A stretch of 6,443 nt of DNA from Oscillospiraceae bacterium (GTDB lineage Bacteria > Bacillota > Clostridia > Oscillospirales > Oscillospiraceae), in NCBI GenBank assembly GCA_017620315.1, contig JAFZQQ010000443.1, forward strand, positions 1 through 6,443, read 5' to 3'. A model generated the notes under the pieces. That model did not search any database, was not told where the DNA came from, and was given only the letters and a program-made list of their open reading frames with translations. A program made the translations under genes and the position numbers. Below, in pieces: positions 1-5,601 of this stretch. Position 1 is the stretch's first letter. Each line of letters begins with the position of its first letter.

Positions 1-151
1 CCACGGCGTCGGTGGTGATCTGCCGTTCGTCGTTGAGCGCCTCGCTCATGCGGCGGCCCATGACCGCGCCGGCGATCTTCAGAAAGGAGTCTTCAAACGC
101 GGCGGAGTCAGCCTCCCTGCGCTCGTGAAGCTGTTCTTCAAACCAGCTCAT
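1..151 (-). CDS. NHLM-type export ABC transporter, second subunit (ABC2), N-terminal fragment
   Basis: This is the start of a gene that leaves the window on the left; 50 codons are visible. The protein begins MSWFEEQLHERREAD and continues through an FEDSFLKIAGAVMGRR segment to NDERQITTDAV. From memory of the family, this is the N-terminal signature of the second ABC transporter of NHLM bacteriocin export cassettes, an ABC subunit without a C39 peptidase. The ATG at 149-151 is well supported: AGGAGGTG at 160-167 lies 8 bases upstream, overlapping the stop codon of the preceding peptidase-transporter gene. The gap between the two genes is only 15 bases, so they should be co-transcribed and translationally coupled. 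In known cassettes the two ABC proteins are thought to work together in the membrane. Membrane and ATPase domains are off-window, so the assignment rests on the N-terminus plus gene order. Confidence 0.8.
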   Translation of the reverse strand, partial: MSWFEEQLHERREADSAAFEDSFLKIAGAVMGRRMSEALNDERQITTDAV

Positions 152-159
152 ACGTCCGC

Positions 160-167
160 CACCTCCT
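160..167 (-). promoter_or_regulatory. Strong ribosome binding site for ABC2
   Basis: On the minus strand AGGAGGTG is followed by 8 bases and the ATG at 151. The site overlaps the TGA stop (167-169) of the upstream gene, so a terminating ribosome lies directly over it. Confidence 0.8.
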
Positions 168-2344
168 CATTCGCTGCTCACGAGCTTTTCATACGCGCCA
201 TGGAGCGCCATGAGCTGCCCGTGAGTCCCGCGTTCGATCACCTTTCCGTGGTCGAGTACAATGATCTCGTCGCAGTCGCGGATGGTCGAGAGCCTGTGCG
301 CGACAACAACGCAGGAGATACCGCGCTCGCGGATGGACTCTACCACGTCGAACTCGGTCCGCGCGTCAAGCGCGCTCGTCGCCTCGTCGAGAATGATTAT
401 GGTCGGATCCTGTGCGAGCACGCGGGCGATCTCCAGCCTCTGGCGCTGCCCGCCGGAGAAATCGCGCCCGCCCTCGGTGAGCTTGTATTGATATCCGCCG
501 TCACGCTGCATGATGTCCTCGTGTATCTGTGCGTCGCGCGCGGCGAGGATCATCTCAAAGTCTTTTATCGAGTTGTCCCACATCTTGATGTTGCCGGCAA
601 CGCTGTCCTCAAAAAGAATGATGTCCTGATCCACCACCGCGACCGAGCCGGTAAAAACGCTGCGGTCTATTTCGGAGATGGGCTTTCCGTCGAACAGTAT
701 CTCGCCGCTCCACGGCTGATATAGCCCGGACAGCAGCTTCGCGAGCGTCGACTTTCCGCAGCCGGAGGCCCCGACAAACGCAATGCGCTGGCCGCGCTTG
801 AGCTCAAGACTGAAATTTTCGATAAGCGGCGGAGCGAGACGGGAATAACCAAAGGTGACGTTTTTCATGCACAGCTCGCCGGAGAGCTTGTCCGTGAAGG
901 CGTCCGGCTTGTCCTCTGAGTCAAAGACCGGATCGTCGGGGTACTGCATCACGTCGTCCACGCGCTCCATGTTCACGCGCATCTCCTGCAGCGTCTGGCC
1001 TGCGGAGATCAGCTGCCCTGCGGGGCCGGAGAACTGGCCGAGAAAGCCCTGGAACGCGATGATCATGCCGACGGTGAATTCGCCGTTCATGGTCAGATAC
1101 ACGCCCAAGATAAGTATCGCGGCGTTGAGAAGGGAGCTGATCGCTGCGGGAATGAGCCCAAGATAGCTGTTCAGCCGCGCGAAGCGCACCTCCTGCGAGT
1201 TGACCGACGCCTGATAGCCTGCCCACCTTTCAAAATAGCCGTTTTCGGCGCCGCTTGCCTTGATGGTCTCGATCATGTCCATAGCACCGACGGTGGCGCC
1301 GGAGAGCTTGCCCTGATCGCGCATGGCAACGCGGGTGATATTGATGCGCTTGGCGCTGATCCAACGGGACAGAGCGGCATTGACCGCAAGCGCGGAAAGG
1401 CTCAGCAGCGTAAGCTGCCGCGAATAGCGCAGCATCACGATGAGGTAAAAGATCATCATCACGGTGTTGAGCACCAGCGGCGCAAAGGTATCGACCAGCT
1501 GAGAGGCGATCGAGGCGTTTTCGCCCTTGCGTCCCTGTATGTCGCCCGCCATGCGCTGAGAGAAGAACTCCATCGGAAGCTTGAGGACCTTCCACATATA
1601 GGCGGAGCTGCCCACCGCCGCCATCTTGCCGTTCAGACGCAGCGAGTAGACCGTTTTGACCCAATCTGAGACGATAAGAATGAGAATAAGCACTCCGAGA
1701 CCGATGAAAAACGGAGTTACCCAGGCGGGATTCTTGCCCGGCAGAAGATAATCGAGAAACGCGCGCGAAAAACCGGCGTACACAATGTTTGCCAAAGCGG
1801 CTATCGCCGTGGTGAGCACCACAAATGCGACGGCTGCTCCGGCTCCGCGCATGCGATCGCGCGCAAAGACAAGCATGGACTTCTTTTTGCCGCTCGGCTC
1901 AAAGCTCTCGCTCGGCTCGATCATCAGGCAGATACCCGTGAACGCCTCATCAAAGCGCGAAATCGGCACGGCATAGCTGCCGCGCGCGGGGTCGTTCAGA
2001 TAGACCTTGTCGCCGCGAAAGCCGTCACAGACCACAAAATGGTTGAACTCCCAGTGCACGATGCAGGGGAATTTACCGTTTTCACGAAGAGCTTCCGGCT
2101 CAAGACGGTAGCCTTTTGCGGTCATGCCGTAGCTGCGCGCGGCCAGCAGAATGTTCTTGGCGGTCGAGCCGTCGCGGCTCACGCCGCAGTCAGCGCGAAC
2201 CTGTTCAAGCGGTATCCATTTGTTGTAAAAAGCCATTATCATGCACAGACAGGCCGCGCCGCACTCCAGCGCCTCAAGCTGCATTACAACAGGCACCTTT
2301 GCCACGCCGCCGCGCACGGGCTTTTTGACTTTCTGATCCGGCAT
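167..2344 (-). CDS. Peptidase-containing ABC transporter (C39 peptidase/permease/ATPase), NHLM bacteriocin export type
   Basis: A 725-residue PCAT-type exporter that should cleave a leader peptide in the cytosol and export the cargo. Residues about 12-145 form a C39 peptidase with the catalytic triad intact: Cys28 in LEALECGAA, His102 in WEFNHFVV and Asp118 in YLNDP. Membrane helices lie within about 165-440. The ATPase follows, with Walker A GASGCGKST (525-533), Q-loop Gln573, signature FSGGQ (629-633), Walker B IIILDE (649-654) and H-loop His683, so it should be active. The KVPVVMQLEALECGAA and CGVSRDGS segments resemble the NHLM ABC1 family. I chose the ATG at 2344 because AGGTG lies 6 bases upstream of it. 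The ATG at 2362 adds six residues and sits one base after the previous stop, but has no visible Shine-Dalgarno. Reinitiation there remains possible. Downstream, ABC2 follows after 15 bases. Confidence 0.93.
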   Translation of the reverse strand: MPDQKVKKPVRGGVAKVPVVMQLEALECGAACLCMIMAFYNKWIPLEQVRADCGVSRDGSTAKNILLAARSYGMTAKGYRLEPEALRENGKFPCIVHWEFNHFVVCDGFRGDKVYLNDPARGSYAVPISRFDEAFTGICLMIEPSESFEPSGKKKSMLVFARDRMRGAGAAVAFVVLTTAIAALANIVYAGFSRAFLDYLLPGKNPAWVTPFFIGLGVLILILIVSDWVKTVYSLRLNGKMAAVGSSAYMWKVLKLPMEFFSQRMAGDIQGRKGENASIASQLVDTFAPLVLNTVMMIFYLIVMLRYSRQLTLLSLSALAVNAALSRWISAKRINITRVAMRDQGKLSGATVGAMDMIETIKASGAENGYFERWAGYQASVNSQEVRFARLNSYLGLIPAAISSLLNAAILILGVYLTMNGEFTVGMIIAFQGFLGQFSGPAGQLISAGQTLQEMRVNMERVDDVMQYPDDPVFDSEDKPDAFTDKLSGELCMKNVTFGYSRLAPPLIENFSLELKRGQRIAFVGASGCGKSTLAKLLSGLYQPWSGEILFDGKPISEIDRSVFTGSVAVVDQDIILFEDSVAGNIKMWDNSIKDFEMILAARDAQIHEDIMQRDGGYQYKLTEGGRDFSGGQRQRLEIARVLAQDPTIIILDEATSALDARTEFDVVESIRERGISCVVVAHRLSTIRDCDEIIVLDHGKVIERGTHGQLMALHGAYEKLVSSE

Positions 2345-2350
2345 TTCTTT

Positions 2351-2355
2351 CACCT
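2351..2355 (-). promoter_or_regulatory. Ribosome binding site that favours the 2344 start
   Basis: AGGTG on the minus strand, 6 bases before the ATG at 2344. It lies inside the six extra codons of the longer version starting at 2362, whose own upstream sequence is not purine-rich. This decides, with moderate confidence, for the shorter protein. Confidence 0.5.
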
Positions 2356-2363
2356 GCGGCATA

Positions 2364-2585
2364 TCAGTTTGTGACGAGAGTTATGGGTGCTATGGCCTCC
2401 GTTGTGCCGTCGGCGTTTACGGCGTCCAATTTGGAAAGCGTGCTCCACGCAAGTATACCGAGCAACAGCAGCGTAACAGCCGCAAGCACCAGCCACACCG
2501 AGGGCGTGGTGACACGGATGTAATCGTTAAGCTGCTCCGGAGAGGATACCCTTTCCATGCTCTTTTCTCTGAAAAGCCCGCTCAT
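2364..2585 (-). CDS. Minimal HlyD-like NHLM secretion protein: membrane anchor only (73 aa)
   Basis: A 73-residue protein. Residues 1-28 (LFREKSMERVSSPEQLNDYI and neighbours) match, from memory, the conserved N-terminus of NHLM-type HlyD secretion proteins. Residues about 29-50 are one hydrophobic membrane helix, followed by only some 23 extracytoplasmic residues ending in ITLVTN. HlyD-family adaptors normally continue with lipoyl/beta-barrel domains and are about 150 residues or more even in short Clostridial versions, so nearly the whole extracellular part is missing. The stop sits directly before the exporter gene, the normal position for this gene, and no continuation exists in another frame because the next gene occupies that space. 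Start choice is secure: AGGAGG lies 9 bases upstream of the ATG. It could be a functional small membrane partner of the exporter or a decayed adaptor kept open by translation coupling. Confidence 0.75.
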   Translation of the reverse strand: MSGLFREKSMERVSSPEQLNDYIRVTTPSVWLVLAAVTLLLLGILAWSTLSKLDAVNADGTTEAIAPITLVTN

Positions 2586-2594
2586 AGCTGACTG

Positions 2595-2600
2595 CCTCCT
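2595..2600 (-). promoter_or_regulatory. Ribosome binding site of the mini-adaptor gene
   Basis: AGGAGG on the minus strand, 9 bases before the ATG at 2585, within the 36-base gap after the solute-binding protein gene. No hairpin or terminator is visible in that gap, which supports read-through from the upstream gene. Confidence 0.7.
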
Positions 2601-2621
2601 GTTTATACAAGAATAATTGCC

Positions 2622-4256
2622 TTATTTTTTCACGGCGTCGTTGACCCAGAGACGGTCATCCAGAGCGATGACAAGCCCGTCCAGATCGGCCTTGCTGACG
2701 ACGACGTAGTCGTCGGAAAACAGTGAGATCGCCTTAAAGGCCTCGGCAAGGCGCTCGGACGCCTCGGCGTAGACCTCCGTGCGCTTGGCGACGTCGTTTA
2801 CATGGCGGGCGCGGTTGAGCAGCGCGGTGAGCTCGGCGTCGTCCCAACCGTAGCCGGAGTCTTCCGTGAAGCACCAGTAGAGCATGTCGGCGTCGTTCCA
2901 TTCAAAGGCGCGCGAGCCGATCTCGTATTCGCCGGAGCGCATCATTTCCTTAATGAAGTCCGCCTCGTAGTACTCCACCTGCACGTCAGCGCCGATTGCT
3001 GCAAACTGCTTTTGCAGCACCGGCACCACGACCGTGAAGCTCGCGCGGTCGGCGGGCAGCATCATATTGAGCCGCAACGCTTGGCCGCCGCGCTCGACGA
3101 TCCCGTCGCCATCGCTGTCCTTCCAGCCGGCCTCCGCGAGGATCTCTTTTGCGCGCGCGGGGTCATACATGAGCTTTTCGGCAAGCAGCGCCTCCTCCTC
3201 GGGGCTGTAGCCTGCCTGCGCCGGGGCGATGAAGCCGAACGTCGGATAGACCATACCGCCCACCGCATCGTTGAGCGCGTCGCGGTCAACGGCATAGGTC
3301 AGTGCCTGACGCACGGCAGCGTCGGTAAGCGCGCCTCTTTCGGTGTTCAGGTTCAGATAGCACACGCCGGGCTGCTGGAAGGTGTAATGCTTGAAGGCGG
3401 GGTCGTTTTCAGTCCCGGTCAGGCAGCTGATCGGCGCCCGGTACGCGCAGTCCACCTCGCCGTTTTTCAGCGCGCTCAGGCACTCCTCGGCGTTGGGGAT
3501 AAAGCGGATGACCACGGTTTCAAAATTGGGGGCGCCGTGGTTTTTCAGCTCGGGATTGTATGTGTGGAAATACTCGTTGCGCTTGAGCACGATGTGCGAG
3601 CCGGCGACCCAGTCCTCCACGCGGTAAGGGCCGTTCATCACGGGATGCCGGTTGAACTCCCACTCGTTGACGCTCTCCGCAGCCGCCACGTCGACGATGC
3701 CGCCGAAAACACACGAGATGGTCGCGAGGCTGTAGGGCGACGGCTCGCTGAAATAATAGCGAACCGTCCGCGCATCGACGACCTCGACCTTGGTCACCGT
3801 GTCCAGATCCCCCGCATATTCACTGATCGCAAGAAAGCGCTCCGTGGACGCCTTGAGCGCCGCCGCGTCCAGGATGTTGCCATTGCTGAATTTGGCGTCG
3901 GCGGGCAGGACAAACTCGATGTATTCGTCCGTCAGCGTGAAGGACTCCGCGAAGCTGGGATACAGCTTCGTGAGGTCGGTGCTGTAAACAATCAGGGGCT
4001 CCGTGAGCAGCATGTTCACGATGTTGGCGTAGCTGATCTGCTGCACGTCAAGCCCCTCGACCTCGTCGCTTATGGCAATGACGAGCGTGTTTTCGTCCGG
4101 CAGAGGTACGGTTGGAGCTGCGGGTGTTTCCGACTTCGGAGCCTCGGCGGATCCGGCGCCGGGCGTTGCGGTTTCACCGCTTTTGCCGCAGGCTGACAGA
4201 AGAACACAGCCGGCGGCAAGGAGCATGAGAATAACGGAGCGACAGCGTTCTTTCAT
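2622..4256 (-). CDS. Extracellular solute-binding lipoprotein, family 5 (oligopeptide/nickel-type ABC transporter)
   Basis: A 544-residue lipoprotein expected on the outer face of the membrane. The N-terminus has a charged start, a hydrophobic stretch and a lipobox LSAC with the lipidated cysteine at residue 23. A low-complexity Ala/Pro/Thr/Glu linker follows (about 24-53), then the binding domain. Family 5 landmarks are NGPYRVEDW (208-216), VRQALTYAVDRDAL (315-328) and the GWKDSDGDGIVERGG segment (377-391). The length is normal for the family, whose members bind oligopeptides, nickel or opines; the ligand cannot be read from sequence. Start: AAGGGG lies upstream of the ATG at 4256. Such proteins normally sit with two permease and two ATPase genes, but here the next genes are a peptide exporter cassette 36 bases downstream. 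It is the first gene of the operon in this window. Confidence 0.93.
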   Translation of the reverse strand: MKERCRSVILMLLAAGCVLLSACGKSGETATPGAGSAEAPKSETPAAPTVPLPDENTLVIAISDEVEGLDVQQISYANIVNMLLTEPLIVYSTDLTKLYPSFAESFTLTDEYIEFVLPADAKFSNGNILDAAALKASTERFLAISEYAGDLDTVTKVEVVDARTVRYYFSEPSPYSLATISCVFGGIVDVAAAESVNEWEFNRHPVMNGPYRVEDWVAGSHIVLKRNEYFHTYNPELKNHGAPNFETVVIRFIPNAEECLSALKNGEVDCAYRAPISCLTGTENDPAFKHYTFQQPGVCYLNLNTERGALTDAAVRQALTYAVDRDALNDAVGGMVYPTFGFIAPAQAGYSPEEEALLAEKLMYDPARAKEILAEAGWKDSDGDGIVERGGQALRLNMMLPADRASFTVVVPVLQKQFAAIGADVQVEYYEADFIKEMMRSGEYEIGSRAFEWNDADMLYWCFTEDSGYGWDDAELTALLNRARHVNDVAKRTEVYAEASERLAEAFKAISLFSDDYVVVSKADLDGLVIALDDRLWVNDAVKK

Positions 4257-4263
4257 TTGAATA

Positions 4264-4272
4264 CCCCTTCTT
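4264..4272 (-). promoter_or_regulatory. Ribosome binding site of the solute-binding protein gene
   Basis: AAGAAGGGG on the minus strand, 7 bases before the ATG at 4256. It fixes the start, which is also the one that gives a proper lipoprotein signal peptide. Confidence 0.65.
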
Positions 4273-4310
4273 TCTGTTAGATCAATGTGAAATCGAAATC
4301 ATATAAATAT

Positions 4311-4330
4311 CTACTATCCCATACTATACC
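4311..4330 (-). repeat. Tandem imperfect 10-base direct repeat upstream of the export operon
   Basis: On the minus strand GGTATAGTAT (4321-4330) is followed directly by GGGATAGTAG (4311-4320), matching at 8 of 10 positions. The copies are one helical turn apart and lie just downstream of a candidate -10 box. This could be a pair of half-sites for a regulator, or chance in AT-rich DNA. Confidence 0.35.
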
Positions 4331-4332
4331 TT

Positions 4333-4361
4333 ATCCTAACAGATTTCGCGCGGGAATGCAA
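4333..4361 (-). promoter_or_regulatory. Candidate promoter of the solute-binding/export operon
   Basis: On the minus strand TTGCAT (4356-4361) and TAGGAT (4333-4338) are separated by 17 bases, with a TG one base before the -10 giving an extended -10 element (TGTTAGGAT). The -35 matches the consensus at only three positions. Transcription would start near 4326, leaving a leader of about 70 bases. A TATAGT at 4323-4328 is an alternative -10 but lacks a -35. Confidence 0.35.
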
Positions 4362-4373
4362 CGAAAAAAACAC

Positions 4374-4402
4374 TTGACAGGTAAACGTTCGTTCACTAAA
4401 AT
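4374..4402 (+). promoter_or_regulatory. Consensus sigma-A promoter of the acetyltransferase gene
   Basis: TTGACA (4374-4379) is a perfect -35 box, followed by a 17-base spacer and TAAAAT (4397-4402), five of six bases of the -10 consensus. The predicted start is near 4409, leaving a leader of about 80 bases before the ATG at 4490. The spacer and -10 box lie inside the palindromic operator, so this should be a strong promoter that is repressed when the operator is occupied. Confidence 0.85.
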
Positions 4403-4418
4403 GTAAACGAACGTTTAC
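4381..4418 (+). promoter_or_regulatory. Double palindromic operator, TetR-like, over the -10 box
   Basis: Two 16-base arms, GTAAACGTTCGTTCAC (4381-4396) and GTAAACGAACGTTTAC (4403-4418), flank the six-base -10 box. They are inverted repeats of each other with one mismatch in 16. Each arm is itself a near palindrome of form GTAAACG-NN-CGTTTAC, so the region can also be read as two dimer sites with centres 22 bases apart, about two helical turns. Sites with this AACGTTCGTT core overlapping a promoter are typical of TetR-family repressors in Firmicutes, and paired dimer binding is known for QacR. A LacI-family protein is a less likely alternative because of the two extra central bases. No regulator gene lies in the window. 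Confidence 0.8.
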
Positions 4419-4478
4419 CAAATGCGCTTTAATAGTCGCGCGGCGCTTTTTGACGGCGCTCTAATCAAAGTAATATAT

Positions 4479-4483
4479 GGAGG
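4479..4483 (+). promoter_or_regulatory. Ribosome binding site of the GNAT gene
   Basis: GGAGG with a 6-base spacer to the ATG at 4490; it fixes the start. Confidence 0.75.
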
Positions 4484-4489
4484 AACGAT

Positions 4490-5125
4490 ATGGCAAGCGA
4501 CAACATCATCATAAGAAGAGAAACGGAGAGCGACTTCCGCGCGACTGAGGAGCTGGTGCGCGAGGCGTTCTGGAACGTATACCGGCCCGGCTGCCTTGAG
4601 CATTATGTGCTGCACAGGTTCAGGTGCGATCCTGCTTTTGTGCCGGAGCTGGATTTTGTTATGGAGAAGGACGGAAAGCTGATAGGACAGAATATTTTTG
4701 TCCGCGCGGCGATACGCACGGACGACGGACGCGACGTTCCGGTCATGGCGATGGGGCCCATCTGCATAACGCCGGAGCTGAAGCGCCGGGGCTACGGCAA
4801 GCGGATCCTCGACTACTCGCTTGAACGCGCCGCGGCGCATGGTGTGGGCGCGGTATGCTTTGAGGGCAACATCGGGTTCTACGGCAAGAGCGGCTTTACC
4901 GTCGCAAGCAGCTTCGGCATAAGGTATCACGGAGTTCCGGAGGACGAGGACGCATCCTTTTTCCTCTGCAGGGAGCTCCTGCCGGGGTATCTGGACAGCG
5001 TAAAGGGGGTTTATGCTCCACCGGAGGGATATTTCACCGCGGAGCGCGAGGCTGCGGCGTTCGAGCGTTACGATGCGACCTTCCCGCCAAAGGAAAAGCT
5101 CCGACTTCCCGGCCAGCTCTTTTAA
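4490..5125 (+). CDS. GNAT-family N-acetyltransferase, YhbS-like
   Basis: A 211-residue cytosolic protein expected to transfer an acetyl group from acetyl-CoA to an unknown amine acceptor. The GNAT fold is visible: an N-terminal IIIRRETESDFRATEELVREAF segment-like start, a central beta strand MAMGPICITPE (87-96), and the acetyl-CoA loop KRRGYGK (98-104), with Lys where Gln/Arg is usual, followed by a helix. A conserved C-terminal GNIGFYGKSGF motif (126-136) resembles the GDPAYYxRFGF motif of the YhbS group. The C-terminus extends about 40 residues beyond the usual short YhbS proteins and may form part of the acceptor site. The gene stands alone, with its own promoter, operator and terminator. 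It is the only plus-strand gene here and is divergent from the export operon. The TetR-like operator suggests induction by a small molecule, which would fit detoxification, but this is inference. Confidence 0.9.
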   Translation: MASDNIIIRRETESDFRATEELVREAFWNVYRPGCLEHYVLHRFRCDPAFVPELDFVMEKDGKLIGQNIFVRAAIRTDDGRDVPVMAMGPICITPELKRRGYGKRILDYSLERAAAHGVGAVCFEGNIGFYGKSGFTVASSFGIRYHGVPEDEDASFFLCRELLPGYLDSVKGVYAPPEGYFTAEREAAAFERYDATFPPKEKLRLPGQLF

Positions 5126-5138
5126 GCCAGAACAGAGA

Positions 5139-5176
5139 AAAAGCCGCATGACCCATATACGGGCCGTGCGGCTTTT
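5139..5176. terminator. Bidirectional rho-independent terminator between convergent genes
   Basis: AAAAGCCGCATG pairs with the matching arm ending in TGCGGCTTTT. There are ten perfect outer pairs, then T-G and G-C pairs, one A/C mismatch and CCC/GGG closing a six-base loop ATATAC. The run of A on the left and T on the right gives a U-tract on both strands. It sits between the GNAT stop (5125) and the cupin stop (5207), so it can end both transcripts. Confidence 0.9.
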
Positions 5177-5206
5177 CGATGCATAACGATGACTTTCGTG
5201 CCGGCA

Positions 5207-5554
5207 TTATTTCGCGGGAGGATCGACGCGCTTGGGGATGACGGCGAAGACCGAAAGCGGCTCGGCGCCGCTGTTTACAAGGCTGTGGCTGTGGCCCTGC
5301 GGGCAATAGTGGCAGCAGCCGGGGCGCATGGGCTCCTCGGCTCCATCGCAGAGCACCTTGCCCGTTCCGCTTATTCCGTAAAAGATCTCGTAGTTGTCGT
5401 TGTGCGCGTGCATGCCTATGGACGAGCCGGGCTCGAGCGTCAGGATCATGATCCGGGCATAGTCGTCCTCAAAGGTGTGCTTGTGAACGCTGCCTTCTCC
5501 GTCGCGCATGCGGTGAATGATCTCCTCCGGGATGTCGTTCAGTCTGATCTCCAT
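5207..5554 (-). CDS. Single-domain cupin protein
   Basis: A 115-residue small beta-barrel protein of the cupin superfamily, probably cytosolic and metal-binding. Both cupin motifs are complete. Motif 1 is MHAHNDNYEIFYG (48-60), with His49, His51 and Glu56 as metal ligands. Motif 2 is GCCHYCPQGHSHSLVN (79-94), matching the G-X5-PXG-X2-H-X3-N pattern with His90 as the fourth ligand. Cys80, Cys81 and Cys84 lie in motif 2, which is somewhat unusual. The start is supported by AAGGA at 5563-5567, 8 bases before the ATG. The gene lies 47 bases downstream of the M28 peptidase gene in the same direction and ends just before the shared terminator, so it is probably the last gene of that transcript. Small cupins include enzymes, isomerases and sensors; the substrate cannot be told from sequence. 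Confidence 0.88.
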   Translation of the reverse strand: MEIRLNDIPEEIIHRMRDGEGSVHKHTFEDDYARIMILTLEPGSSIGMHAHNDNYEIFYGISGTGKVLCDGAEEPMRPGCCHYCPQGHSHSLVNSGAEPLSVFAVIPKRVDPPAK

Positions 5555-5562
5555 GATAAACG

Positions 5563-5567
5563 TCCTT
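5563..5567 (-). promoter_or_regulatory. Ribosome binding site of the cupin gene
   Basis: AAGGA on the minus strand (within GAAAGGA), 8 bases before the ATG at 5554, in the 47-base gap after the peptidase gene. Confidence 0.6.
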
Positions 5568-5601
5568 TCTCAGCATGATTATCCGGCGCCGCAGCGCGGC
5601 G

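Noticed and set aside
125..724. A 199-codon plus-strand open frame at the left end
   Set aside because: It is antisense to the ATPase domain of the transporter and the start of ABC2, and its residues show no family pattern.
2802..4196. A 464-codon plus-strand open frame opposite the solute-binding protein gene
   Set aside because: It lies wholly antisense to a well-supported family 5 binding protein and has no recognisable domain. Long antisense frames are common in GC-rich genes.
4381..4418. The inverted repeat as an intrinsic terminator or a CcpA cre site
   Set aside because: It has no following T-run and overlaps the -10 box of a consensus promoter, so it is not a terminator. The arms carry two extra central bases compared with a cre site, making a TetR-type operator more likely.
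4422..4511. A 29-30 codon plus-strand ORF in the GNAT leader, overlapping the GNAT start
   Set aside because: No Shine-Dalgarno precedes its ATG, which is only about 13 bases from the predicted transcription start. The peptide has no leader-like or precursor features.
4415..5149. A 244-codon minus-strand open frame opposite the GNAT gene
   Set aside because: The plus-strand GNAT has clear motifs, a promoter, a ribosome binding site and a terminator. The antisense frame has no recognisable domain and runs into the terminator hairpin.
5587..5601. A short GC hairpin (6-base stem, 3-base loop) between the peptidase and cupin genes
   Set aside because: On the minus strand no T-run follows it, so it is not a convincing terminator. 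GC-rich chance pairing or a minor attenuation or processing site is equally likely.
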